Source: SCTD01 sp963781675 (GTDB taxonomy: Bacteria > Actinomycetota > Actinomycetes > Mycobacteriales > SCTD01). Taken from it: a DNA stretch of 64,000 bases. Under the pieces are notes generated by a model. The model did not search any database, had not been told where the DNA came from, and saw only the letters and a list, made by a program, of their open reading frames with translations. Positions within the stretch are counted from its first letter, which is position 1. Each line of letters starts with the position of its first letter. Made by a program: the position numbers and the translations under genes. Shown here piece by piece: positions 1 through 8,645 of this stretch. Where the stretch lies: the NCBI GenBank assembly GCA_963781675.1, contig CAWAGF010000006.1, positions 434,001 through 498,000 of the forward strand. The letters are read 5' to 3'.

Positions 1-458
1 AGGCCGCGCCCCTCGGGGCCGTCGTACTCCTCGACCGCGAACCCGTCCGCCCGCAGCGCCGCCGCCTGCGCCGCGCAGTCGGCGAGGCCGGCCTCGTCGT
101 CCTCGATGCGCAGCGACCCGGCCCGTCGCACCGCCTGCGGGACCGTCGCGCAGATCCGGTCGAGCTCGCCCAGCGTCAGCGCGTAGAGCTCCGCGGCGCG
201 GGTGCGGCCGAGCCGGGCGACCACCTGGTGGTGCCCCTCGGCCAGCCCCGCGAGCAGGAAGCCGCCGTTGCGCCCCGCTGCGCCACCGCCGACCAGCCCC
301 GCGTCCAGGCCGACGACGGAGGCGCCCCGCGCGCGCAGCTCGTCGACGGCCGCGAGGCCGGAGCCGCCGAGCCCGACCACGCAGACGTCGGCCGTGACGT
401 CGCCCGTCAGGGGAGGCAGCGGCGACCAGGCGCCGTCCTCCCAGAGGGGCTCGGTCAA
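1..458 (-). CDS. FAD-dependent oxidoreductase (DAO family), C-terminal part outside the window
   Basis: This is the N-terminal half of a flavin amine or amino-acid oxidase-type protein. About ten residues after the start comes a VCVVGLGGSG dinucleotide-binding loop, followed by a strand ending VVGLDAG, the usual FAD beta-alpha-beta unit. A GAAGRNGGF stretch then matches the second flavin-contacting loop of the DAO family (glycine oxidase or gamma-glutamylputrescine oxidase relatives). The substrate cannot be read from this part. The chosen start is TTG, which overlaps the TGA of the upstream quinone reductase as TTGA, suggesting translational coupling. The gene is cut by the window edge, so its length and C-terminal domain are unknown. 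Confidence 0.8.
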   Translation of the reverse strand, partial: MTEPLWEDGAWSPLPPLTGDVTADVCVVGLGGSGLAAVDELRARGASVVGLDAGLVGGGAAGRNGGFLLAGLAEGHHQVVARLGRTRAAELYALTLGELDRICATVPQAVRRAGSLRIEDDEAGLADCAAQAAALRADGFAVEEYDGPEGRG

Positions 459-1408
459 GCCGTGCAGTCCAGGACGAGCTTGCCCTGGGAGGCGCGGCTG
501 CGCAGGTCCTCGTGGGCGCGGCGGACCTCGGACAGCGGGTACGTCCCGCCGACGACGGGGGTCAGCGTGCCGGCCTCGACCATGGCGAGGAGCTCGGCCA
601 TCTGCGGCTGCAGCATGTCCGGCCGGGCGAAGCAGTGCGCGAGCCAGAAGCCGACGACCGCGCGGCTGCGGGACATCAGCTCGCCGGAGTGCACCGGCTT
701 CGGCGCGGTGCGCGATGCCATGCCGAACGTGGCCAGCCGCCCGAACGGTGCCAGCGCGGCCAGGGAGGCGTCGAAGGTCGGTCCGCCGACCATCTCGAGC
801 ACCACGTCGACCTTGCGCCCGCCGTTGGCCCGCTCCAGCGCCGTCTTGAGGTCGGCCTCGCCCGCGTCGACGGTGACATCCGCGCCGAGAGACGCTGCCA
901 GCGCGCGCTTCTCGTCGCTGGACGCGACGCCGATCACGTTGCCGGCGCCCCACGCCTTGGCGAGCTGGACGGCCAGCGTCCCGACCCCGCCGGCGGCGGC
1001 GTGCACCACGACGGACTCGCCGGACTGCAGGTGCGTCGACGTGCGCAGCAGGTGCCAGGCGGTCAGCCCCTGCACCATCAGCGACAGCGCCTGCCCGTCG
1101 CTGACGCCGTCCGGGAGCGGGAAGCTCATGGCCGGGTGGACGAGCGCCTTCGCCGCGTAGCCACCGCCCATCGCGAAGGCAGCCACGCGGGTGCCGTCCG
1201 GAAGGCGCCCTACGACCTCGCTGCCCGGCACGAGCGGCAGCTCGGTGCGCGAGAGGTAGCTGTCCTCGACCTGGTGGGTGTCGGCGTAGTTCACGCCGGC
1301 CGAGCTGACCTCGAGCACCTGCACGCCGTCGCCCGCGACAGGGTCCGGCACCTCGGTGACGGAGAGGACCTCGGGCCCGCCGAACTCGGTGATCTGGACA
1401 GCGCGCAC
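455..1408 (-). CDS. Zinc-independent quinone oxidoreductase / MDR-family NAD(P)H dehydrogenase
   Basis: This 317-residue protein is a medium-chain dehydrogenase/reductase of the quinone oxidoreductase type. The N-terminal GroES-like half opens MRAVQITEFGGPEVL and contains AGVNYADTHQ, typical of QOR-like enzymes. The Rossmann half carries AAAGGVGTLAVQLAKAWGA, the NADPH-binding glycine motif. No structural zinc-site cysteines are visible, so a one-electron or two-electron quinone or enoyl reductase role is more likely than alcohol oxidation. The GTG start has an AGGAG ribosome site about six bases upstream, and a TAGCGT -10 box lies roughly 30 bases before it. It leads a two-gene operon with the FAD oxidoreductase. 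Confidence 0.85.
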   Translation of the reverse strand: MRAVQITEFGGPEVLSVTEVPDPVAGDGVQVLEVSSAGVNYADTHQVEDSYLSRTELPLVPGSEVVGRLPDGTRVAAFAMGGGYAAKALVHPAMSFPLPDGVSDGQALSLMVQGLTAWHLLRTSTHLQSGESVVVHAAAGGVGTLAVQLAKAWGAGNVIGVASSDEKRALAASLGADVTVDAGEADLKTALERANGGRKVDVVLEMVGGPTFDASLAALAPFGRLATFGMASRTAPKPVHSGELMSRSRAVVGFWLAHCFARPDMLQPQMAELLAMVEAGTLTPVVGGTYPLSEVRRAHEDLRSRASQGKLVLDCTA

Positions 1409-1468
1409 GGACGGCTCCTGGGTCGGGGGTCGGGCGCCGCACGCTAGCGGAGCAGGACCTCCCGGTGA

Positions 1469-2248
1469 TCAGGCGCTCGCGGCCGCCCGGCGCACGCGCA
1501 GCTCGTTCACGTGACCCGCACCGGCCGCGGCGACGGCGACCGCCGCGACGGCCACGACGAGCGCCGGCAGGCCGGCCGGGGCGGACGCCGGCGAGGCCGG
1601 GCGGGCGGCGGCGACCGTGGACTCGGGAGCGGTCTGCGGCGCCAGTCCGGGCAGCGTGAAGGCAGGCCCGGCGACGACCATCGGGGCGCCGAGGGCGGGC
1701 ACGGAGGCGACGCCGGTACCGGCGGACCGGCCAGGCGCGCTGGGCAGCGCGCCGAGCGCGGCCGAGCCGGTGCTGCCGCTGGTGCCGGATCCGGCAGGCG
1801 CGGCGGCCGGACGGGCGCCGGGAGCGTCCGGCTCCGGGGCGGTGGCGGGCCTCGGCGCGGTGGCGGGCTGCGGGGCCGGCTGACCGGTCACCGGCGCCGG
1901 GACCTCCTGCGGCGGCGAGCCGTTGCCCGTGACCGGGGTGGCGGGCAGCTCCGACGTGACCGCCTCGACGACCGGGTCGACGACGGGGCGCAGCGGCTCA
2001 GGGACCGGCAGGGGCAGCGGGTCGGCCTCGGCGGCCGGGCTGGCAGCGGCCTCGGGGGCGAGCGCCTGGACGACCGGGTCGACGACCGGAGCCGCCACCG
2101 CGGTGACCGGCGCGAGGGCGGGCGCCACGGTGCCGAGCTGCGGCAGCAGGGCGTCCTGCGCGAAGGCGGGGGAGCCGGTCAGCGAGAGCGCGAGGGCGGT
2201 CAGGCCCACCGCGGCGGCGCGCCGGCTGGTCGAGGACGGGTGGGGCAC
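1469..2248 (-). CDS. Secreted Pro/Ala-rich protein with C-terminal membrane anchor
   Basis: I do not recognise a family. The GTG start at 2248 is preceded by a strong AGGAGG site five bases away and begins directly with a Sec signal peptide: basic residues, a hydrophobic stretch LTALALSLTG, and SPAFA as the cleavage site. The mature part is almost wholly Pro, Ala, Val and Gly and contains two related segments reading PVVDPVVQA and PVVDPVVEA. The C-terminus is a hydrophobic helix of about 20 residues followed by a basic tail, so the protein is probably exported and held in the membrane. There is no LPXTG motif. The length is 259 residues. A flexible cell-envelope spacer role is a guess. Confidence 0.65.
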   Translation of the reverse strand: MPHPSSTSRRAAAVGLTALALSLTGSPAFAQDALLPQLGTVAPALAPVTAVAAPVVDPVVQALAPEAAASPAAEADPLPLPVPEPLRPVVDPVVEAVTSELPATPVTGNGSPPQEVPAPVTGQPAPQPATAPRPATAPEPDAPGARPAAAPAGSGTSGSTGSAALGALPSAPGRSAGTGVASVPALGAPMVVAGPAFTLPGLAPQTAPESTVAAARPASPASAPAGLPALVVAVAAVAVAAAGAGHVNELRVRRAAASA

Positions 2249-2370
2249 GGCGCCTCCTGCTGCTCCAGCGCGGACCGGCGGGAGGTCCACGCGCTGCTTC
2301 CTTCCCGTCACAACGAGCGAGCACGCCTCCGGCAATGCTCCATCTGGGCGAACCGGGCAGGATGGTGCCC

Positions 2371-2772
2371 GTGACGGGCGATGCGACGACGGTGATCCGC
2401 CCCTCCGCGGTGCTGGGGGAGGCCGCGGCACGGGCGGTCGTGCGCGAGCTGGAGACCCGCGACGTCTCCCAGGGCGGGGTGTGGAGCGCGAGCAGCGGGC
2501 TGTGGCAGCGCTACGACGTGCCGTGGGACGGCGTCGGCGGCACCCGGGGCGCGGCGCAGCTGGTGGGCAGCATCGCCGCCGTCTACGGCACGCCGAACAA
2601 GTACGACATCACGATCTACCGCGTCACCACGACCCCTCACGGCCGGGAGGTCGGCTGGAGCGTCGAGCGCCTGTGCGACGACGCGCTGCAGTACGCCGAC
2701 CTCACCCTGGCGACCTGCCCGCGGGCCGCCCTGGTCGCGCCGCCGTCCCCGGACCCGTTCCGCCGCCGCTAG
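2371..2772 (+). CDS. Conserved hypothetical protein, about 133 aa
   Basis: The function is unknown. I place the start at GTG 2371 because a CAGGAT -10 element ends seven bases upstream, the leaderless arrangement seen throughout this window. The upstream in-frame ATG at 2335 would lie before that promoter. The protein is a small cytosolic alpha/beta type with no signal peptide or membrane segment. A conserved-looking core reads YGTPNKYDITIYRVTTT, followed by a GWSVERLCDDALQYAD helix. It ends in a proline-rich tail. The neighbouring ferrochelatase and glucosidase are separate transcription units and give no functional hint. Confidence 0.6.
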   Translation: MTGDATTVIRPSAVLGEAAARAVVRELETRDVSQGGVWSASSGLWQRYDVPWDGVGGTRGAAQLVGSIAAVYGTPNKYDITIYRVTTTPHGREVGWSVERLCDDALQYADLTLATCPRAALVAPPSPDPFRRR

Positions 2773-2807
2773 CCCCCGCACTGCCCGCGCGCTGCTGCCG
2801 CGTGGCG

Positions 2808-3008
2808 TCAGCCCTCGCGCACCGGCGCCTTGGTGCTGCGCCACCAGCGCAGCACCGCGCGGCAGCCCCAGCGGGTCACCGCGAGCACCCCGCCGACCAG
2901 CAGCACCGAGGCCAGCCAGCCCAGCGGGCCGTGCGCCCAGAGGGCGACGCACGCGGTGGCCAGCATGAGCGCAGGGCCGACCAGCAGCAGGGGCAGGAGC
3001 AGGGCCAC
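2808..3008 (-). CDS. Small two-helix membrane protein
   Basis: A 66-residue reading frame starts with GTG and encodes two hydrophobic helices (roughly residues 2-24 and 28-48) followed by a basic C-terminal tail with two tryptophans. It sits in the divergent gap before the ferrochelatase gene and faces away from it. The composition is that of a real small membrane protein and no other frame explains the interval. No family is recognised, and a chance frame cannot be excluded at this size. Confidence 0.45.
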   Translation of the reverse strand: MALLLPLLLVGPALMLATACVALWAHGPLGWLASVLLVGGVLAVTRWGCRAVLRWWRSTKAPVREG

Positions 3009-3067
3009 CCGCCCAGCGTGCGGCAGCCGGGCGAGCGGCGCACGCCCGTGCGCGGGAGGATCGACGG

Positions 3068-4123
3068 GTGACCGCTCCCTCGTACGCCGGCATCGACGAC
3101 CGCCCGCTCGAGGCCCCGCCGGTGGACGCGCTGCTGCTGGTGTCCTTCGGCGGCCCGGAGGGCCCGGACGACGTGCTGCCGTTCATGGAGAACGTCACCC
3201 GCGGACGCGGCATCCCGCAGGCCCGGCTCGAGGAGGTCAGCCGGCACTACCTCGACCTCTTCGACGGCGTGAGCCCCCTCAACGCGCAGGCGCGTGCGCT
3301 GAAGGCCGCGCTCGAGGCCGAGCTCGCGTCCCGCGGTCCGGACCTGCCGGTCTACTGGGGCAACCGCAACTGGCACCCGTTCCTCACCGAGGCGCTCACC
3401 GCGATGCGTGACGACGGGCGGCGGCACGCGCTGGCCGTCGTGACGAGCGCCTTCCCCTCGTACAGCGGCTGCCGGCAGTACCGCGAGGACTGGTGGCGCG
3501 CCCGCGGCGAGGTGCCGGGGGCACCGCTCGTGAGCAAGCTGCGCCACTACTGGGCGGAGGAGGGCTTCCTCGCGCCGATGGCCCGCAACGTGGCGGCGAC
3601 CGCACCCTCGCCCGGCGCGCGGCTGGTCTTCACCGCGCACAGCATCCCGACCTCCATGGCGGAGACCAGCGGCCCCGGCGGCGGGGCGTACGTCGCGACC
3701 CTGCGCGAGGCCGCCGCCGGCGTGGTCGCCCGGCTCGGCGGCACGTACGAGTGGGACCTGGTCTTCCAGTCGCGCAGCGGCCCGCCGCAGGTCCCGTGGC
3801 TCGAGCCCGACGTGGGCGACCACCTGCTCGCCCTGCACGCGCAGGGGGTGCGCGAGGCGGTGATGGTGCCCCTCGGCTTCACCAGCGACCACGTCGAGGT
3901 CCGCTACGACCTGGACCACCAGGCGCAGCAGCAGGTCGCGCACCTCGACGGGTTCGTGGCGAAGCGGGCAGCGACCGTCGGCACCGACCCGCAGTTCGTC
4001 GCGATGCTGCGCGACCTGGTCGTGGAGCGGCTCGACGGACCGGAGCTGGCCTCGCACGGGGCGCCGGCCACGCACGACCGCTGCCCGATCGGCTGCTGCC
4101 CCGCGCCGGTGCGCCGCCGGTAG
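3068..4123 (+). CDS. hemH: Ferrochelatase (coproporphyrin type, [2Fe-2S] cysteines)
   Basis: This 351-residue enzyme inserts ferrous iron into a porphyrin, in actinobacteria normally coproporphyrin III, in the cytosol. The N-terminus LLLVSFGGPEGPDDVLPF is the family signature. FTAHSIP at about residues 188-194 contains the conserved catalytic histidine (H191). C135 together with the C-terminal CPIGCC (C339, C343, C344) fits the [2Fe-2S] ligand set known from mycobacterial ferrochelatases; the cluster itself is an inference. The GTG start is six bases downstream of GAGGAT, so the mRNA is probably leaderless. The TAG stop codon forms the first three bases of the -10 box of the next gene. Confidence 0.93.
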   Translation: MTAPSYAGIDDRPLEAPPVDALLLVSFGGPEGPDDVLPFMENVTRGRGIPQARLEEVSRHYLDLFDGVSPLNAQARALKAALEAELASRGPDLPVYWGNRNWHPFLTEALTAMRDDGRRHALAVVTSAFPSYSGCRQYREDWWRARGEVPGAPLVSKLRHYWAEEGFLAPMARNVAATAPSPGARLVFTAHSIPTSMAETSGPGGGAYVATLREAAAGVVARLGGTYEWDLVFQSRSGPPQVPWLEPDVGDHLLALHAQGVREAVMVPLGFTSDHVEVRYDLDHQAQQQVAHLDGFVAKRAATVGTDPQFVAMLRDLVVERLDGPELASHGAPATHDRCPIGCCPAPVRRR

Positions 4124-4126
4124 CGT
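4121..4126 (+). promoter_or_regulatory. -10 element TAGCGT of the GH13 gene
   Basis: TAGCGT ends seven bases before ATG 4134. Its first three bases are the TAG stop of hemH, so the end of one gene is also the promoter of the next. The spacing implies a leaderless transcript. Confidence 0.6.
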
Positions 4127-4133
4127 TCGGCCG

Positions 4134-5680
4134 ATGGGTCCCTGGTGGCGGAACGCGGTCGTCTACGAGGTCTACGTCCGCAGCTTCGCCGACAGCGACG
4201 GAGACGGCGTCGGCGACCTGGAGGGCATCCGCAGCCGGCTGCCGCACCTGGTCGACCTCGGGGTGGACGCCCTGTGGCTGACGCCGTTCTACCGCTCGCC
4301 CATGCACGACCACGGCTACGACGTGGCCGTCTACGACGACGTGGACCCGCTGTTCGGGGACCTCGCGGCGTTCGACCGGCTGCTCGCCGACGCCCATGCG
4401 CAGGGGCTGCGCGTCATCGTCGACGTCGTCCCGAACCACACCTCGAACGAGCACGCGTGGTTCCAGGAGGCGCTGGCCGACCCGGCGTCGCCGGCGCGGG
4501 CCCGCTACCTGTTCCGCGACGGCGTCGGGGACGGCCCGCCGAACGACTGGAGCAGCGTCTTCGGCGGTCCGGCCTGGACGCGCGAGTCGCCGACCGGCCA
4601 GTGGTACCTGCACCTGTTCGACAGCAGCCAGCCCGACCTCGACTGGACGAACCAGGAGGTGCACCAGGAGCTGCTGCGGGTGCTGCGCTTCTGGCTGGAC
4701 CGGGGCGTCGACGGCTTCCGGATCGACGTCGCGCACGCCCTCTACAAGAACCCGACGCTGGCCGACCTCCCGGAGGGCAAGCAGAACAGCGTCGACGACG
4801 CGCACGTGTGGGACCGCGACGAGGTGCTCGCGGTGTACGAGGAGTGGCGGCGGCTGCTCGACTCCTACGACGGCGACCGGATGATGGTCGGCGAGGTCTA
4901 CCTGTTCGACGTGCCGCGGATCGCCCGCTACGTCGGCGTCTCCCGGCTGCACCAGGCCTTCAACTTCACCGTGATGGCCACGCCGTGGGGTGCGGCTCCG
5001 CTGCGGCAGACGCTCGAGACGGCGCTGGAGCACTTCTCACCCGCCACGTGGGTGCTGTCGAACCACGACCTCACGCGGCACGTCACGCGCTACGGCGGCG
5101 GCTCGCTCGGTCGGCGCCGTGGGCTGGCCGTCACCGCGCTGCTGCTCGCCCTGCCCGGCTCGCCGTACCTCTACCAGGGGGAGGAGCTCGGCCTGGACGA
5201 GGGGGACGTGCCGCCCGAGCGCCGGCAGGACCCGATCTTCCGGCGCACCGCGGGCGCGCTGCCCGGCCGGGACGGCTGCCGCACGCCGATGCCGTGGGAG
5301 GCGGCCGCGGCCGGCTACGGCTTCACGACCGGCGAGCCGTGGCTGCCGTTCGGCGCGGACAGCGCGGCCCTCGCGGCCGACGTGCAGCGCGCGGACCCCG
5401 ACTCGGTGCTGGCGGTCTACCGGCGGCTGCTCGGCGCGAGAAGGGCTGTGCTGCAGGAGGACCCGGGTGAGGAGGTCGTCTTCCTCGACCTCGGCGACGA
5501 CCTGCTGGGCGTCCGCCGCGGCTGGCTGGTGGCCGTGCTGAACACCGCGAGCGAGCCGGTCGAGGTGGACCTGGCCGGGCGAGCTGCTGGCGGCGACGCG
5601 CTGCCGGCGCCGGGGCGGCCGGCGGGGTGGTCACGGTGCCGGCGGCGGCGACGGTGTGGCTGCGCGCAGCGGCTCCTTGA
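4134..5680 (+). CDS. GH13 alpha-glucosidase family enzyme (C-terminus bent by two insertions)
   Basis: This is a glycoside hydrolase family 13 alpha-glucosidase (oligo-1,6-glucosidase, maltase or trehalose-converting type). It opens WWRNAVVYEVYVRSFADS and has all four GH13 regions: DVVPNHTSN, GFRIDVAHAL with nucleophile D198, VGEVYL with acid/base E254, and SNHD with D312. The expected end is TGA 5678-5680. In the sequence as given, an extra G near 5577 and an extra C near 5599 move the frame; removing both gives a continuous 514-residue protein ending TVWLRAAAP. Without correction the frame runs on to 6248 as implausible arginine-rich sequence antisense to serB. The start is leaderless. Confidence 0.85.
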
Positions 5681-5759
5681 CCGAGGTGCAGGCGCGGGGC
5701 GGGTCCGCGACCTGCAGCAGCGCGACGCCGAGCAGGAGGGGGAGGCGCACAGGCGCAGG

Positions 5760-6938
5760 CTACGGCTCGCCGTCGGCCGCGTCGGCGGCCTCGACCTCCT
5801 CGCGCGGGACGCCCAGCAGGAACAGCACCGCGTCCAGGAACGGCACCGACAGCGCGGCGTCGGCGGCCTCGCGCACCACCGGCTTGGCGTTGAAGGCGAT
5901 CCCGAGGCCGGCCGCAGCCAGCATGTCGAGGTCGTTGGCGCCGTCGCCGATCGCGACCGTCTGCGCCATCGACAGCCCCTCCAGCGCGGCGAACTCCCGC
6001 AGCGCCTCGGCCTTGCGCGCCCGGTCGACCACGCGGCCGAGCACCCGCCCGGTCAGCCGCCCGTCGACCACCTCGAGCGTGTTGGACAGCGCGTGGTCCA
6101 GCCCGAGCTCGTCGCGCAGGTCGTCGGTGACGCTGGTGAAGCCGCCGCTGACGATGCCCACCGCGTAGCCCAGCCGCTTGAGGGTGCGCACCAGCGTCCG
6201 CCCGCCCGGGGTGAGCCGCACCTGGGCGCGGACCGCGTCGACGGCTGACACCGGGAGCCCCTCCAGCAGCGCGACCCGGGCCCGGAGCGAGGCCTCGAAG
6301 TCGAGCTCGCCGGCCATCGCCTGCTCGGTCACCCGGGCGACCTCGGCCTCGCAGCCGGCCTGCGCGGCGAGCATCTCGATGACCTCGCCCTGCACCAGCG
6401 TGGAGTCGACGTCCATCACGACCAGCCGCCGGGCGCGCCGCCACAGGGTCGCCTGCTCGACGGCGATGTCGACCCGCTGGGCGACCGCCTCGGCCGCCAG
6501 CTCCGCGCGCAGCCGGTCGGTCTCGCCGCCGGACACGAGCAGGTCGTACGCCGACAGCGGGTAGCTCGACAGCCGCAGCACCCGCTCGATGTTGGCGCCG
6601 CAGGAGGCCAGCCGGCGCGCGATGCCCGCGAACGCAGCGGGTTCCAGCGGCGCGCCGAGGACGATGACGTGGTGGCGGTCGCCGGCGGTGGCCGGCTCGG
6701 TGTCGCTGAGCGGCGTGAACTCGACCTCGACCTGCAGCTCGGCCGCACGCGCCTCCAGGGCCGCCCGCACCGCCGCGCCGTCGCCGGGGCCGGACACCAC
6801 GACCCCGAGCAGCAGCCGGTCGTGCACGACCACCTGCTCGACGTCCGACAGCACCGACCCGTGCTCGGCCAGCACGTCGAACAGCGCGGCGGTGACGCCC
6901 GGGCGGTCGTGGCCGGTGACCGTCAGCAGCAGGCTCAT
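5760..6938 (-). CDS. serB: Phosphoserine phosphatase
   Basis: SerB performs the last step of L-serine biosynthesis, dephosphorylating O-phospho-L-serine. The 392-residue protein begins with two ACT-like domains (about 1-80 and 88-160; LTVTGHDRPGVTAALFD is typical), then the HAD catalytic domain with VVMDVDSTLV (nucleophile D176, acid D178). Further on lie the GGFTSV motif and the metal-binding GDGANDLDML. The ATG overlaps the stop of the upstream gene as ATGA, so the two are translationally coupled. No rearrangement or missing catalytic residue is seen. Confidence 0.95.
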   Translation of the reverse strand: MSLLLTVTGHDRPGVTAALFDVLAEHGSVLSDVEQVVVHDRLLLGVVVSGPGDGAAVRAALEARAAELQVEVEFTPLSDTEPATAGDRHHVIVLGAPLEPAAFAGIARRLASCGANIERVLRLSSYPLSAYDLLVSGGETDRLRAELAAEAVAQRVDIAVEQATLWRRARRLVVMDVDSTLVQGEVIEMLAAQAGCEAEVARVTEQAMAGELDFEASLRARVALLEGLPVSAVDAVRAQVRLTPGGRTLVRTLKRLGYAVGIVSGGFTSVTDDLRDELGLDHALSNTLEVVDGRLTGRVLGRVVDRARKAEALREFAALEGLSMAQTVAIGDGANDLDMLAAAGLGIAFNAKPVVREAADAALSVPFLDAVLFLLGVPREEVEAADAADGEP

Positions 6939-7735
6939 CCGGCTAGCCCGTAGGCGTTGTAGGCGGCGACGTGGGCCCGCCGCACGAGCCGTGCGAGCTC
7001 GCGCAGCGCCTGCTCGCGAGCGGCCGCCTCGCGGGTGTCGACCGCGCCGCCGACGTCCTGACCGGCCAGCGACAGCACGCCGGCGAGCTGGCGGGCCTGC
7101 ACCAGCAGCTGCCGGGCGCGCTGCGGGTAGCCGCCGGGCAGCTCGTCCTCGTCGATGCCCGAGCGCGGGCCTGCTTGCGCAGGTCCTGCAGCGCCCCGGC
7201 GACGTCCGGGCGCCAGCGGGCGACGTCCAGGTCGCGCAGCGCCGAGGCGCACTCGACGACGCCGCGCCGCAGGTCGTGCTCGGCGTCGTGCAGGTACGGG
7301 CCGGGGTCGGGTCCGGCGACGGTCACGTCGTAGGCCGTCCAGCGTCACGGTCGTGACGGTCCCGTCGAAGGCCGAGCCGTGCGACTGCAGCGCCGGGACC
7401 AGCCCGGTGCCGGTGCCGTCCGCGCGCAGCGCGAGCACGCCCTCGCTGGCCGTCAGCGCCGCGGTCGTGAACGGTCCCGGACCGGGCAGGCCGAGCGCGT
7501 CGCCGGGTGCCGGCAGCACCAGGCGCAGGCGCGTGCACCCCCGCGGCACGCAGCCGGGCGACGGCCCGCTCCAGCGGCAGGGCGTCGGCCGCGAGCCCGG
7601 CCACGCGGTGGTCGTCGTCGTACGCGGTCACCCGCTCCACGAGCTCCGGCAGGCCGGCGTCGCCGGCCAGCCAGGCGTTGCCCCAGGCGGCCAGCAGCGC
7701 GCTGCGCGGAGGGGACTGCCGACGGCGGTGGACAC
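6935..7735 (-). pseudogene. Conserved hypothetical protein upstream of serB, reading frame broken at four points
   Basis: The coding signal runs from GTG 7735 to TGA 6935 but changes frame near 7720, 7530, 7336 and 7163. Joining the pieces gives a plausible protein of about 264 residues: an alpha/beta N-terminal half with PPRSALLAAWGNAWLAG and RLRLVLPAPGDALGLPGPG, then a helical C-terminal half. The breaks at 7530 and 7336 are each repaired by removing one base (gtg-C-acg and gac-G-gcc). Those near 7720 and 7163 need two bases removed or one added. The start is leaderless after TAGGCT at 7744-7749. The stop overlaps serB by four bases. The function is unknown; the dense breaks resemble sequence errors more than slow decay because every segment is well preserved. 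Confidence 0.6.
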
Positions 7736-7743
7736 GAGGGTCG

Positions 7744-7749
7744 AGCCTA
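7744..7749 (-). promoter_or_regulatory. -10 element TAGGCT for the serB operon
   Basis: Read on the minus strand the box is TAGGCT and ends eight bases before GTG 7735. It lies about 50 bases from the TAGCGT box facing the other way, so the two genes share one divergent promoter region. Confidence 0.5.
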
Positions 7750-7798
7750 GCGCGGGACCCCGGCCGTGTCGCTGACCGGATCAGGCGCCCGCTCGCCC

Positions 7799-7804
7799 TA
7801 GCGT
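7799..7804 (+). promoter_or_regulatory. -10 element TAGCGT of the DUF3097 gene
   Basis: TAGCGT ends eight bases before ATG 7813, which indicates a leaderless or almost leaderless mRNA. Confidence 0.5.
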
Positions 7805-7812
7805 CCGCCGGG

Positions 7813-8622
7813 ATGCGCAGCCGCCAGTACGACCCCTCGCTCGTCACCGCCCGGCCGGCGCGCCGGGCGGTCGAGGCGGTCCCTGCGGAGGCCGGCCTGG
7901 TGGTCGAGGAGGCCGGCACCGGCTTCTGCGGCGCGGTGGTCGACGTGCGACAAGGAGCGGGTCTCGCTCGAGGACCGGCACGGCAAGGTGCGCGTCTTCC
8001 CGCTGGACCCGGCCGGCTTCCTGCTCGACGGCGTCGCGGTGACGCTGGCCCGCCCCGTCGCGGCGGCCGCGGCGCCGCCGCGACGCACCGCGTCGGGCTC
8101 GGTCGCCGTGCAGGGGCACACGGCCCAGGTCGCCAAGGCCAGCCGCATCTGGGTCGAGGGCACCCACGACGCCGAGCTGGTCGAGCGGGTCTGGGGCCAC
8201 GACCTGCGGGTCGAGGGCGTCGTCGTCGAGCCGCTCGACGGCGTGGACGACCTCGCCGGCGCTCGTCCGCACCTTCGGCCCCGGCCCGGGCCGGCGGCTC
8301 GGCGTGCTCGTCGACCACCTGGTCCCCGGCAGCAAGGAGAGCCGGATCGTCGCCGGCGTGCACGCACCCGCACGTGCTCGTCACCGGCCACCCGTACGTC
8401 GACGTCTGGCAGGCCGTGAAGCCCGCCGCCGTCGGCATCGCCGCCTGGCCGGTCGTGCCGAAGGGGCAGCCGTGGAAGGAGGGCGTCTGCGCCGCGCTCG
8501 GCTGGGGCGAGACCTGGCAGGGCTGGAGGCGGGTGCTCGCCGGGGTCGACTCCTTCGCCGACCTCGAGGTGCCCGTCCTGCGGTCGGTCGAGATGCTCAT
8601 CGACTTCGTGACCGCGTCCTGA
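7813..8622 (+). pseudogene. DUF3097 family protein, three single-base insertions
   Basis: The pieces match the actinobacterial DUF3097 family: RSRQYDPSLVTARP, EEAGTGFCGAVVDV, FPLDPAGFLLDG, RIWVEGTHDAELVERVWG, GVLVDHLVPGSKESRI, TGHPYVDVWQAVKP and a C-terminal VEMLIDFVTAS. The family has no established function; the acidic IWVEGTHDAELVE segment is reminiscent of a Toprim-like fold, which I infer only weakly. The frame moves by one at 7948 (extra C), 8258 (extra G) and 8361 (extra C). Removing these three bases restores an uninterrupted 268-residue protein, the length expected for the family. That a complete product can be restored argues against true decay. Confidence 0.75.
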
Positions 8623-8645
8623 CGCTCCCTAGACTCGACCCCCTC

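Noticed and set aside
5634..5752. A short minus-strand frame with a hydrophobic start, just beyond serB
   Set aside because: It is only about 39 codons, overlaps the end of the GH13 gene and has no ribosome site or -10 box.
7948..8361. Programmed +1 ribosomal frameshifting as the explanation of the three breaks in the DUF3097 gene
   Set aside because: The sites have no shared slippery codon, rare codon or stop codon, and three such events in one short gene are implausible; sequence error is the simpler reading, pending read data.
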